64,000 nt of DNA, taken from the NCBI RefSeq assembly GCF_014698505.1, contig NZ_JACJTD010000012.1:107434-171433 (forward strand), given 5' to 3'. Source of the stretch: Nostoc foliaceum FACHB-393. GTDB taxonomy: Bacteria > Cyanobacteriota > Cyanobacteriia > Cyanobacteriales > Nostocaceae. Positions 46,388-55,060 of the stretch are shown in pieces. Within the stretch, counting starts at the first letter, position 1. Each line of letters starts with the position of its first letter. The position numbers and the translations under genes are program-made. Below the pieces are notes generated by a model that saw only the letters and a list, made by a program, of their open reading frames with translations, was not told the DNA's origin and made no database searches.

Positions 46388-46679
46388 TTATCCTCCCTAA
46401 CTCTCTTTTTTAAGGAGGGAGTTAGAGCAAGGCTTAAAAAGGGGGTTGGGGGATTTTCCAGGGCGAAACCTTAATAACACCAAGCCTATTGAGTCTTGCT
46501 TGAGTTGGGAAAATTACTTTTTTTAACGAACCTCCTAGGTCGAAGCAAGCTACATGTAAGCATCCCGCAGGGAACTTAGAGAAGGACGCGAAGAGAGTAA
46601 GAACAAGATTCTACTCTGCGTCTCTGCGTGAGGCAAGAAAATATTTATGCAATAGGTCTATTTTTAAGGAAGGTAGAGT
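46388..46679. repeat. C-rich Nostoc repeat and unassigned spacer
   Basis: About 46390-46450 is the CTCCCTAACTC / GAGGGAGTTAG hairpin repeat with a GGGGGTTGGGGG tail. 46600-46640 holds the common GAAGGACGCGAAGAGAGTAA and TTCTACTCTGCGTCTCTGCG sequence. No gene. Confidence 0.5.
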
Positions 46680-47882
46680 GTGAAACTTTGTATTGTTACT
46701 CATAAAATCAAAAAAGGTGATGGTCAGGGGCGGGTAAACTACGAAGTTGCTCAAGAGGCAATTCGTCGTGGTCATCAACTGACATTATTAGCTAGTGAAG
46801 TTGCACCAGAACTAGAAGAAAATAGCCAAGTTAATTGGATTAAAATCCCAGTCAAAGGCTATCCCACAGAATTTATTCGTAATTTCATATTTGCCCAAAA
46901 AAGTGCAGATTGGTTGCAGAAACATCGCTCTGGGATTGATTTAGTAAAAGTCAATGGAGCAATTAATCTGGCTGCGGCTGATGTGAATGCTGTACATTTT
47001 GTCCACAGTTCATGGTTGCGATCGCCTGTTCATATTTCCCGCAATCGCCGAGATTTATATGGTTTCTATCAATGGCTGTTTACGGCTTTTAATGCCCGTT
47101 GGGAAAAACAGGCTTTCCAAAAAGCCCAGGTTGTCGTAGCTGTATCAGAAAAAGTAGCGCAGGAATTAGTTAATATTGGTGTGCCGCGTTCTCGCATTCG
47201 CGTAATAATCAATGGCGTTGACTTAGAAGAATTTGCCCCTGGCCCAAGCAATCGCCAAAAGTTAGGTTTACCGGAGAATGTCACCCTAGCGCTGTTCGCT
47301 GGAGATATCCGCACACCTAGAAAGAATTTAGATACAGTGCTGCACGCCTTGGCGAAAGTTCCTGATTTACATTTGGTGGTGGTGGGACACACCCAAGGTA
47401 GCCCCTTCCCAGAATTAGCAGCATCTTTAGGGTTAAGCGATCGCGTGCATTTTGTGGGATTTCGCCGTGATATCCCCGAAATTATGCAAGCAGTAGATTT
47501 ATTTGTTTTTCCTTCCCGATATGAAGCTTGCAGCCTCGTATTGTTAGAAGCACTTTCTTCAGGACTACCAGTAATTACTGCCACAGCAACCGGGGGCGGT
47601 GAGTTGGTGACACCAGAATGTGGCATCGTCTTACCCGACTCAGATGATATTGATGCTTTAGCTGTGGCGCTGATGTCATTGGTGAGCGATCGCACCCTCA
47701 CACAGCAAATGGGCAAAGCCGCTCGCTTTGTAGCAGAACAACATAGCTGGACTACTATGGCACAAACTTATGTGGATCTATTCGAGGAGTTAAGCAAGAA
47801 TGCGGAACACGGTTCTCATACCAACTTATCGCCGTCCACAAGACCTATCACGCTGCCTTTTGGCGCTACAGGAGCAAACTAA
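46680..47882 (+). CDS. GT4 glycosyltransferase
   Basis: 400 aa from a GTG start with a near ribosome binding site (AAGGAAGGTAGA). IVTHKIKKGDGQGRVNYEVA at the N-terminus; donor domain LFAGDIRTPRKNLDTVLHAL, VVVGHTQGSPF and PSRYEACSLVLLEALSSGLP with the E-x7-E motif. The last 28 codons overlap the next glycosyltransferase gene in another frame, and their composition (SHTNLSPSTRPITLPFG) is unlike a normal GT4 end, suggesting a lost stop codon or a frameshift. Confidence 0.87.
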   Translation: MKLCIVTHKIKKGDGQGRVNYEVAQEAIRRGHQLTLLASEVAPELEENSQVNWIKIPVKGYPTEFIRNFIFAQKSADWLQKHRSGIDLVKVNGAINLAAADVNAVHFVHSSWLRSPVHISRNRRDLYGFYQWLFTAFNARWEKQAFQKAQVVVAVSEKVAQELVNIGVPRSRIRVIINGVDLEEFAPGPSNRQKLGLPENVTLALFAGDIRTPRKNLDTVLHALAKVPDLHLVVVGHTQGSPFPELAASLGLSDRVHFVGFRRDIPEIMQAVDLFVFPSRYEACSLVLLEALSSGLPVITATATGGGELVTPECGIVLPDSDDIDALAVALMSLVSDRTLTQQMGKAARFVAEQHSWTTMAQTYVDLFEELSKNAEHGSHTNLSPSTRPITLPFGATGAN

Positions 47883-48738
47883 ACCCGTTGATCAGGTGAT
47901 AGTTGTTGTCCGCGATACGGATGCAGAAACTTGGCAATTCTTGGCGCAATTGAACGCGCACAACTTGCCACTGCATACTGTGAAAGTGACGCAACCGGGG
48001 GTAGTAGCAGCCCTCAACGCCGGATTGGCAGCAGTGGAAGGCGATATTGTTTCCATTACTGATGATGATGCTGCACCCCACCCAGACTGGTTAGAGCGTA
48101 TCGCCGCTTACTTTACCTGTGATAGTCGCCTCGGTGGCCTTGGCGGGCGTGATTGGATATACCACGGCAGCAAATTAGAAGACGAATCCCGCCCAGTAGT
48201 GGGACAGTTGCAATGGTTTGGGCGAGTGATTGGCAACCATCACCTGGGAGTGGGAGAACCCCGTGAAGTTGATATTCTCAAGGGCGTAAACATGAGTTTT
48301 CGTACCCAAGCAATCGGGCAATTGCGCTTTGACGAGCGGATGCGTGGTACTGGAGCGCAGGTACATTTTGAAATGGCATTCACTCTGACATTAAAACGGG
48401 CTGGTTGGAAGATAATTTATGATCCTAACGTTGCTGTAGATCACTATCCAGCACAACGTTTTGATGAAGATCAGCGAAATAACTTTAATGAAATTGCCTT
48501 TATTAATTTAGTCCATAACGAAACCTTAGTTTTACTAGAGCATCTGCCATTTATCCGCCGAATTGTATTTTTACTCTGGGCAGTATTCGTGGGTACATGC
48601 GATAGTTTGGGTTTCGTACAATGGCTGAGATTTTTACCTAGCCAAGGACAGTTGGCAGGGAAAAAATTGCTGGCATCCTGGCGGGGGCGTTGGCAAGGAT
48701 ATAAAGAATTCGTAATGGGCTACGCCCCGCTGCGCTAA
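47800..48738 (+). CDS. Family 2 glycosyltransferase
   Basis: 312 aa. Starts MRNTVLIPTYRRPQDLSRCL, with SITDDDAAPHPDWLERI as metal site and MSFRTQAIGQLRFDERMRGTG in the acceptor region. The start lies 83 bp inside the upstream GT4 gene (other frame), so the two are probably translationally coupled. The C-terminal GYAPLR and the stop are encoded by the dispersed GGCTACGCCCCGCTGCGCTAA repeat, so the native end was replaced. Confidence 0.85.
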   Translation: MRNTVLIPTYRRPQDLSRCLLALQEQTKPVDQVIVVVRDTDAETWQFLAQLNAHNLPLHTVKVTQPGVVAALNAGLAAVEGDIVSITDDDAAPHPDWLERIAAYFTCDSRLGGLGGRDWIYHGSKLEDESRPVVGQLQWFGRVIGNHHLGVGEPREVDILKGVNMSFRTQAIGQLRFDERMRGTGAQVHFEMAFTLTLKRAGWKIIYDPNVAVDHYPAQRFDEDQRNNFNEIAFINLVHNETLVLLEHLPFIRRIVFLLWAVFVGTCDSLGFVQWLRFLPSQGQLAGKKLLASWRGRWQGYKEFVMGYAPLR

Positions 48739-48815
48739 CGTAATTCGTAATTAAAAATGAATTCAATTTCTTCTTAGCTCTATTTGTCTGTCAAGTTGAA
48801 ATTGATGGGGAAACA

Positions 48816-48880
48816 AGTTCGTGGTAAGGACTTTAGTCCTTATTTTCTAAGCACTAAAGTGCTTACTACAAACCTTTGGT
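48816..48880. repeat. Dispersed hairpin repeat (GTAAGGACTTTAGTCC type)
   Basis: AAGGACTTTAGTCCTT and AAGCACTAAAGTGCTT hairpins within TTCGTGGTAAGG...TTACTACAAACC. A related copy is at about 35942-36000 (AAGGACTTTAGTCC and GGGGACTGAAGTCCCC). Confidence 0.6.
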
Positions 48881-48901
48881 AAATCCAAAATTTAAAATTG
48901 A

Positions 48902-50338
48902 ATGAATTCTAGACAGATACTTTTCAATAGTTTTTTAGAAGAAAACTATTCTCCTGAGGAGCGATCGCCACAGGGTTGGATGGCGATCGCAGGCTTTGTA
49001 TTACTGACTGTAGTTTGCTATTTTGCTGGTGCTACTGCCGCATTGCGCCTAATTTATCCGGTAATAGCTTTAGTAGTAGCCATATTTTTATACTTGCGTC
49101 ATCCCATTCTCTACATCAGCTTTACCTGGTGGATCTGGTTTCTCACGCCCTTAGCTACCCGCCTGGTTGACTATCGGGTGGGCTGGGACCCTACCCGTCA
49201 GATGCTCATAGCACCATACTTGGTGGTGTTTGTAACCATTGCAACTTTCTTACGACATTTTCCCCGCGCCTCTCGTCAAGGGGGCTTGCCGTTTGTTTTG
49301 GCTTTTATTGGAGTGTTCTATGGGTTTCTAATCGGTCTGATTTATAACCCACCGATCCCTGTAGCCCGCGGACTGCTGGATTGGCTCAGTCCGATTATCT
49401 TCGCTTTTCACTTATTTATAAACTGGCGAGATTATCCCAGCTATCGCCAGAACATTCAGCGAACATTTCTCTGGTGTGTGTTAATTTTAGGAGCTTATGG
49501 CGTATATCAATTCGTCGTGGCTCCTGAATGGGATAGATATTGGCTCATAGAATCAAAACTATTCATGAGTTCTGGAAACCCTGTACCTTTCGGGATGCGC
49601 GTCTGGAGTACATTGCACTCAGTTGGCCCCTTTGGTTCAGTTATGCAAGCTGGGTTGTTGTTGTTATTTACTAGTTCAGGAAACTTAATTTTTCCTGCCT
49701 CAGCTGTTGGCTACTTGTCCTTTCTGCTAACACAAGCACGGACTAATTGGGGGGGCTGGGTATTAGGAATAATTATGATTATGGGTTCAGTCAAAACCCG
49801 AATTCAAATGCGGTTAATCACGATAATTGTAGTGATGGCAATTTGTGTTGTACCATTGACAACCATCGAGCCAATTGCTGGGGTTGTAGCAGCGCGTTTG
49901 GAAACATTTTCTAATCTTGAAGATGATAACAGTTTTAAAGATAGATCGGGAAGCTATGACAAAAACCTTGGTTTAGCCCTTTCTAATGCTTTAGGCAACG
50001 GGTTAGGAAATATTTGGAAAGTCAACGAAAAAACTGGTCAAATTGAAGTAGTGGTGATTGATAGTGGCATTTTAGATATGTTTTTCACCCTTGGTTGGTT
50101 TGGAGCCATCTTTTATATGGGTGGATTAATTTTTTTAATTATTAGTGTCAGTAGTTATGGTGAAGGTCGTTTCGATAGTTTTATCAGTGCTGCCCGCGCT
50201 ATTGGTATCAGTTCTGCCGCACAGTTAATTATCGGTAGTGGCATGTTAAGTGTGGCAGGGATGATCCTTTGGGGATTTTTAGCTATGGCTATGGCAGGGC
50301 ATAAGTATTATCAACATCAAAAAAATTATGAATTATGA
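48902..50338 (+). CDS. O-antigen polymerase/ligase-like membrane protein
   Basis: 478 aa with about ten to twelve membrane segments. A soluble loop near residues 340-390 (SFKDRSGSYDKNLGLALSNA, LGNGLGNIWKVNEK) matches the large periplasmic loop of Wzy/WaaL-type proteins. It probably polymerises HEP repeat units at the periplasmic side. Two HIP1 octamers fall within its first 35 codons. Located between two glycosyltransferases of the island. Confidence 0.8.
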   Translation: MNSRQILFNSFLEENYSPEERSPQGWMAIAGFVLLTVVCYFAGATAALRLIYPVIALVVAIFLYLRHPILYISFTWWIWFLTPLATRLVDYRVGWDPTRQMLIAPYLVVFVTIATFLRHFPRASRQGGLPFVLAFIGVFYGFLIGLIYNPPIPVARGLLDWLSPIIFAFHLFINWRDYPSYRQNIQRTFLWCVLILGAYGVYQFVVAPEWDRYWLIESKLFMSSGNPVPFGMRVWSTLHSVGPFGSVMQAGLLLLFTSSGNLIFPASAVGYLSFLLTQARTNWGGWVLGIIMIMGSVKTRIQMRLITIIVVMAICVVPLTTIEPIAGVVAARLETFSNLEDDNSFKDRSGSYDKNLGLALSNALGNGLGNIWKVNEKTGQIEVVVIDSGILDMFFTLGWFGAIFYMGGLIFLIISVSSYGEGRFDSFISAARAIGISSAAQLIIGSGMLSVAGMILWGFLAMAMAGHKYYQHQKNYEL

Positions 50339-50430
50339 ATTAATACCAAAATATTTGACTGGATGCAAAGTATTTTTTGTGGTTAGTTAAAAAGTAAAAT
50401 TTTACGACTTAAATAGGACTGATATAGATT

Positions 50431-51543
50431 ATGAAAGCAATTATTGTAATGCCACTAGCCGAACAACGAGGTGGCGGTGAAATGATGCTTTGGGATTTGG
50501 TGCAACAGGGACGTAATGCTGGTGTTGAGTGGCTGGTGATATTTTTAGAAGACGGCCCGATGGTCGAACAAGTAAAGTCCCTTGGTATTGATGCGCGAGT
50601 TGTGGAAAGTGGACGTTTACGCCAAATGCACCGTTTTATTGGCGCCGTTTTTCGGATAGCTGCGATCGCACGCCGCGAACGTGCAGATATAATTGTCAAT
50701 TGGATGTGGATCACGCATATATCTGGAGGTTTGGCAGCAATGCTGGCGGGGTTACCTGCTGTGTGGTATCAGCTAGAAGTGCCTAGCGATAAGACTTGGT
50801 TGGTGCGAATCGCTACTTTAATCCCAGCCCGTGCAATTATCACTCTCTCCCAAGATGGCAAGCAAGCACAGGCAGAAATTTGGCCCCACAGACCAACACC
50901 TTTGGTTTATCCTGGTGTTGCATTAGACCGATTTGAGCCTAATGCTTTACCAACTCCTGAAGAAGCACGACGAAAACTGGGCTTACCTTTACACGGGCCG
51001 TTGATTGGAATTGTTGGACGATTGCAACGATGGAAGGGAATGCATGTATTGGTGCAAGCGATGCCCAAAATTTTACAGAAGTATCCTGATGCTCATTGTG
51101 TGGTGGTTGGCGGTAAGCACGATTTAGAACCGGATTATGAGGACTTCTTAAAAGCGGAAATTGCAGCCTTGGGCTTGAAAGAGCAAGTAATTATGGCTGG
51201 GCTACAGCGTAATATCCCAGAATGGGTGCAGGCAATGGATGTATTCGTTCATGCCTCAGATAAAGAGCCGTTTGGAATTGTGATTATTGAGGCGATGGCG
51301 CTGGGTAAACCTGTGATTGCTGGTGATGCAGGGGGCCCGACAGAGATTATTACCGATGGGATGAATGGATTATTAACACCTTACGGTGATGCAGAGAAAT
51401 TAGCGATCGCAATTCTCCGTTATCTTGACGAGCAAGAATTTGCTCAGAGTGCCGGAGTAGCTGCCAGACAACGCGCCCTCGATTTTTCAACGCAGAATTA
51501 TGCCCAAAACTTTATTAGTGTACTTCGTTCTGCTAAGGCTTGA
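50431..51543 (+). CDS. GT4 glycosyltransferase
   Basis: 370 aa. MPLAEQRGGGEMMLWDLVQQ at the start; GIVGRLQRWKGMHVLVQAMP, VVVGGKHDLEPDYE and KEPFGIVIIEAMALGKPVIA (E-x7-E) in the donor domain. Last gene of the HEP-like island; followed by a C-rich hairpin repeat (about 51545-51600) that could terminate the transcript. Confidence 0.9.
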   Translation: MKAIIVMPLAEQRGGGEMMLWDLVQQGRNAGVEWLVIFLEDGPMVEQVKSLGIDARVVESGRLRQMHRFIGAVFRIAAIARRERADIIVNWMWITHISGGLAAMLAGLPAVWYQLEVPSDKTWLVRIATLIPARAIITLSQDGKQAQAEIWPHRPTPLVYPGVALDRFEPNALPTPEEARRKLGLPLHGPLIGIVGRLQRWKGMHVLVQAMPKILQKYPDAHCVVVGGKHDLEPDYEDFLKAEIAALGLKEQVIMAGLQRNIPEWVQAMDVFVHASDKEPFGIVIIEAMALGKPVIAGDAGGPTEIITDGMNGLLTPYGDAEKLAIAILRYLDEQEFAQSAGVAARQRALDFSTQNYAQNFISVLRSAKA

Positions 51544-51544
51544 T

Positions 51545-51600
51545 CCTCCCTAACCCTCCTTTTTAAGGAGGGAATTAGAGAAAGCCTTTGTAAGGGGATC
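51545..51600. repeat. C-rich Nostoc hairpin repeat at the end of the HEP island
   Basis: CCTCCCTAACCCTCC / GGAGGGAATTAGAG inverted repeat with TTTTTAAGG in the loop region. Lies between the convergent GT4 and SDR genes and may serve as a terminator for both. Confidence 0.5.
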
Positions 51601-51608
51601 TGCTGCAT

Positions 51609-52619
51609 TTATCCTGGCTCTTTCAATACTTGAACTGCTAGCAATGCTAATGCTGCTGCACCAGCGATCGCACCCCACTGAAGAACCTGATTTTTTTCTA
51701 GCCAGTCGGAAACACTAGGTATAACCAAGTTACCGTAGTCTCCATTAACTCTGTCGTCTTCAGTAACTGGTTGGTAAAAATTGTTTGATGCATCTTTAGA
51801 CTTCGGCTCGGAACTATGCTGTAACTTGAAGCCGATGAGCAGTAACAGTGAATCTACTAAGGGTGGTGAGATGCGCTGTACCAAATCTAATATTTTAGCT
51901 ACATCCCCAACCAAGTAGTCACGAGTTGGATGTTCGGCTACGTAGAGGATAGCATCAGCTACAAGTTTAGGCTCGTAGTAAGGTGGTATCCCAGAAGGCT
52001 TTACGCCTAATTTCGTCAGGCCATTGTTCCAGAAGGGAGTGTTGATCACTGCTGGCTTCACACTTGTGACACTGATAGGCCATTTTTCATGTTTCAACTC
52101 AACGCGCATCGCTTCGATAAAGCCCTCAACTCCGTGCTTGGCTGCCGAGTAAGCACTTTGGTAGGGGAGCGATCGCGTACCTTCCATTGAAGAGACATGG
52201 ATAAGTGCCCCCCGTCCCTCACGCTTCAAATGGGGTAGGGCCGCCATTGCACCATACACCTGTCCCATTAGATCGACATCAATAACATGCTTAAACTCTT
52301 CTGGTGTTGTATTGTCGAAAGTGGCAAAGATGCCGATAGCGGGGACATGTACCCATGTATCGAGTCGCCCGTAGACTTCCACAGTTTTATCTGCGATCGC
52401 CTTAACTTGGTCAAATACTTCCACATCAGCTACGCAATAAGTTGCCTCGCCGCCAAAGCTGCGAATCTCCTCCACTAAAGACTTTAGCTTCGATTCACCA
52501 CGAGCGGAGACTACCACTTTTGCCCCGCGTCTAGCAAACTCAAGAGCTGTAATCCGTCCGATACCACTGGAGGCTCCAACGACGGAAACGACTTGCTGAT
52601 TGATTGGCTTTAATTTCAT
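51609..52619 (-). CDS. Short-chain dehydrogenase/reductase with C-terminal hydrophobic tail
   Basis: 336 aa. NAD(P)-binding VVGASSGIGRITALEFARRG, NNAG-equivalent VHVPAIGIF, and catalytic Ser (VSSMEG), Tyr and Lys (YSAAKHG). After the 250-residue SDR core comes a linker and a C-terminal membrane segment (WGAIAGAAALALLAVQVL). Found in this form in many cyanobacteria; substrate unknown. The loss of the NNAG Asn (VPAIG) is noteworthy. It is downstream of the PHA relic on the same strand, but a PhaB role is not supported by its length. Confidence 0.83.
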   Translation of the reverse strand: MKLKPINQQVVSVVGASSGIGRITALEFARRGAKVVVSARGESKLKSLVEEIRSFGGEATYCVADVEVFDQVKAIADKTVEVYGRLDTWVHVPAIGIFATFDNTTPEEFKHVIDVDLMGQVYGAMAALPHLKREGRGALIHVSSMEGTRSLPYQSAYSAAKHGVEGFIEAMRVELKHEKWPISVTSVKPAVINTPFWNNGLTKLGVKPSGIPPYYEPKLVADAILYVAEHPTRDYLVGDVAKILDLVQRISPPLVDSLLLLIGFKLQHSSEPKSKDASNNFYQPVTEDDRVNGDYGNLVIPSVSDWLEKNQVLQWGAIAGAAALALLAVQVLKEPG

Positions 52620-52739
52620 TAGTGTTACTCCTTAAAAGGTATTGGGTACTGGGGATTGGGTATTAGGGAAGAGGTGATAGGGAATAATCTGTCCCCTCTA
52701 ACCTGTACTCTTTTCCCTTCTTCTGTTCCCAGTCCCTAG

Positions 52740-53752
52740 TCAAAGGTGATAAGCAAGAAACTGGTTCAATGCGTCGGTAAATAATTCGGGACGCTCGACT
52801 TGGGGTAAGTGGCCACAATTGGGTATCAAAGCTAGGTGTCCTTGCTTTAGACGGCTGACTGCATCTTGAGCTTGGTAATTTGGCAAAACTAAGTCATTAA
52901 TACCCCATACAACCAGGGTCGGCATTTCTACCTTTAGTAGGTAGTCGAGTATTATCTGCTTTTGTCCTAATACAGATATTTGAGAACGCAGTATAGATAA
53001 ATTCGCTTCTAGGAAGCCTGGAACAAGCCCCAGCCTCTCCAGTGCGATCGCAGTACCGCCACCAGTCCCGTGACAAACTGCTGCTAATCCAAACTGCCCA
53101 TTTTGCTGCTGCAAAGCGTTGAGTAGTGTTACTAAGATTCGCGCTCCTGAAGCCCCAATGGGATGTCCTAAAGCGATCGCCCCGCCATACACATTTAATT
53201 TTTCATAAGGAACGCCCAACTCCCGATTGAACAATACATTGCTCAAAGCAAATGCTTCGTTGTTTTCAAACAAATCAAAATCGTAAATTTTCATTTTGAG
53301 TTTGTCTAAAAGCTTGTTCACTGCCAAGATGGGAACTTCAGGGAATCGCCAAGCTTCTCCTCCTGTCCATACTCCACCAATCAGGCGTGCTAGAGGATTG
53401 AGTTGGTAGCGTTCTACTGCTGTTTTACTTGCCAAAACTAGAGCTGCCGCTCCATCGGATATTTGACTGCTGTTACCAGCCGTGAACACACCATATTTAC
53501 TGCATATCCGTTCACCTTTTGCGGAATCCCAGTTTTGAAAGCTGCTTGACGAGGCAATGACTGTCCATGTCCGGTGCTAAGTACATTATTACCAAAAATA
53601 TACAAGTCTAAAGCTTCTCCTGATACTCCGGCTCGTTCTAAGGCTGCACGCATGGCGATCGCACCTAAGTCTACTGGAGACAAATCTGCTAAGACACCTC
53701 CAAATCTACCAAGCGGTGTGCGTACTGCTGAGACAATATAAGCTTCTTCCAT
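52740..53752 (-). pseudogene. Thiolase with internal deletion, joined to an alpha/beta-hydrolase C-terminus
   Basis: From the ATG at 53752, the first 89 residues are a normal acetyl-CoA acetyltransferase N-terminus (AYIVSAVRTPLGRFGGVLAD) up to the active-site Cys89 (NMVC). The frame then shifts and ends at 53438. The neighbouring frame resumes at TAGNSSQISDGAAALVLASK, so about 150 residues are missing. The thiolase C-terminus follows with its catalytic His (YGGAIALGHPIGASG) and Cys region (AVCHGTGGG). After ALERLG the sequence changes without a stop into LVPGFLEANLSILRS and the tail of an alpha/beta hydrolase with its Asp (WGINDLVLP) and His (NCGHLPQVERP). Two deletion joints therefore lie in one gene. 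Confidence 0.8.
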
Positions 53753-54050
53753 ATTTCTCATTACTTTGGGGAATTCAAAATTGAAAATAATGAAATAAAT
53801 GTAGGTAAGTTTTGAAATCAAATCCTATCTTAATATTTTTTAAATCGCTTTTCATTGAATGATTTATGTTGTAAAAACTAGTGTATTTAAAAAACAAATT
53901 TATCCTCCTTAACATTAATTTACAATAGTTTTTTTACCAATAAATCAATCTTTAGTAGTAAATAATGGTATAGTCGTCTACCTAAATAAAGGATGTTATA
54001 TTAAACAGTTTTGTATTCTAGAGTACAACCTTTTTGAAAAAGCCAATATT
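53753..54050. other. AT-rich spacer between the rearranged PHA genes
   Basis: 298 bp of very AT-rich DNA with no gene or clear structure. May contain the minus-strand promoter of the thiolase relic. Confidence 0.3.
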
Positions 54051-54977
54051 TTATTCTCGTGCCTTCAGCCAATTAGCAATTGTTGGCGGTAGGTCTTTTT
54101 GGACTTTGCTGCTCACATACATACCAATATGTCCAACTGAAAACGATCGCACTGTATAATCAACACTGCCAACATATTTCTCCAGAGCTAAAGATGATGC
54201 TGGTAAAACTAAATGATCCTGTTCTGCGTAAATATTTAAAATTGGGATGCGAATATTTCCCAAATCTACTCGCTTCTTGCCAATCTCAATCTGACCTTTA
54301 ATTAATTTGTTTTCTTGATAGAAGTCCTTAATAAACTGTCTAAAAGTCTCTCCAGCTTGATCTGGACTGTCGAAAATCCACTTTTCCATGCGGATAAAAT
54401 TAAGCAGCTTGTCCTTATACTCAAAAATTTCTAGTAGATCAATATACTTTTTGACACCCAACTGAAAAGGCTTCAGCATTACGAAGGCAAAGTTGAGAAA
54501 GTTGCCAGGAATGTTACCTAAAGTGTCAACTAGAAGATCGACATCTAATGCTTGTGGACCTAAACTGCTTCCACTCCAAACATTGAGAAGCCCTTCATTG
54601 ATGTGAAAATCAACGGGGGTAACCATAGTAATTAGGTTTTTTACCTTTTCTGGGTAAAGGGAACTGTAGCAAAGACTGAAGGTTCCCCCCTGGCAAATTC
54701 CCAATAAGTTAATCTGCTTTAAATTGTGGCGATCGCGGATCACATCTACACAGTTATTGATATACCCATTCATGTATTTATCAATAGTAAGCCAGCGATC
54801 GTCTTGATCAGGATATCCCCAATCAATTAAATAAACATCTAGACCCAGGTTGAGTAAATTTGCAACAAGCGATCGCCTTTCTAATAACAGGACGCTGTAA
54901 CCAGCTTTCAGTAGGTACCCTGCACAAACTAAACCATTATGACCAGCGCCAATAATTACAACGTCATACGCTTCCAT
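54051..54977 (-). CDS. Chimeric gene: CrtO/phytoene-desaturase-like N-terminus fused to class III PhaC
   Basis: 308 aa. Residues 1-36 are the FAD-binding start of a carotenoid ketolase/desaturase-like flavoprotein (AYDVVIIGAGHNGLVCAGYL and VLLLERR). From SLVANLLNLGLDVYLIDWG the protein is a class III polyhydroxyalkanoate synthase: lipase-like box GICQGG with the catalytic Cys, the Asp in AEQDHLV and the His in VGHIGMY. A complete PhaC would have about 80 more N-terminal residues. The fusion is in frame and open, but neither parent is complete, so activity is doubtful. PhaE is not in the window. Confidence 0.8.
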   Translation of the reverse strand: MEAYDVVIIGAGHNGLVCAGYLLKAGYSVLLLERRSLVANLLNLGLDVYLIDWGYPDQDDRWLTIDKYMNGYINNCVDVIRDRHNLKQINLLGICQGGTFSLCYSSLYPEKVKNLITMVTPVDFHINEGLLNVWSGSSLGPQALDVDLLVDTLGNIPGNFLNFAFVMLKPFQLGVKKYIDLLEIFEYKDKLLNFIRMEKWIFDSPDQAGETFRQFIKDFYQENKLIKGQIEIGKKRVDLGNIRIPILNIYAEQDHLVLPASSLALEKYVGSVDYTVRSFSVGHIGMYVSSKVQKDLPPTIANWLKARE

Positions 54978-55060
54978 GACTGCACTGTGGGGATTAAAGT
55001 ATATTCCCTGATATTAGAAAGTGCTGAAGATATCTAAATCTTTCGTGGGTTATAAAATAT

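Noticed and set aside
47069..47716. 215-codon minus-strand frame
   Set aside because: Antisense shadow of the GT4 gene, whose motifs are intact on the plus strand.
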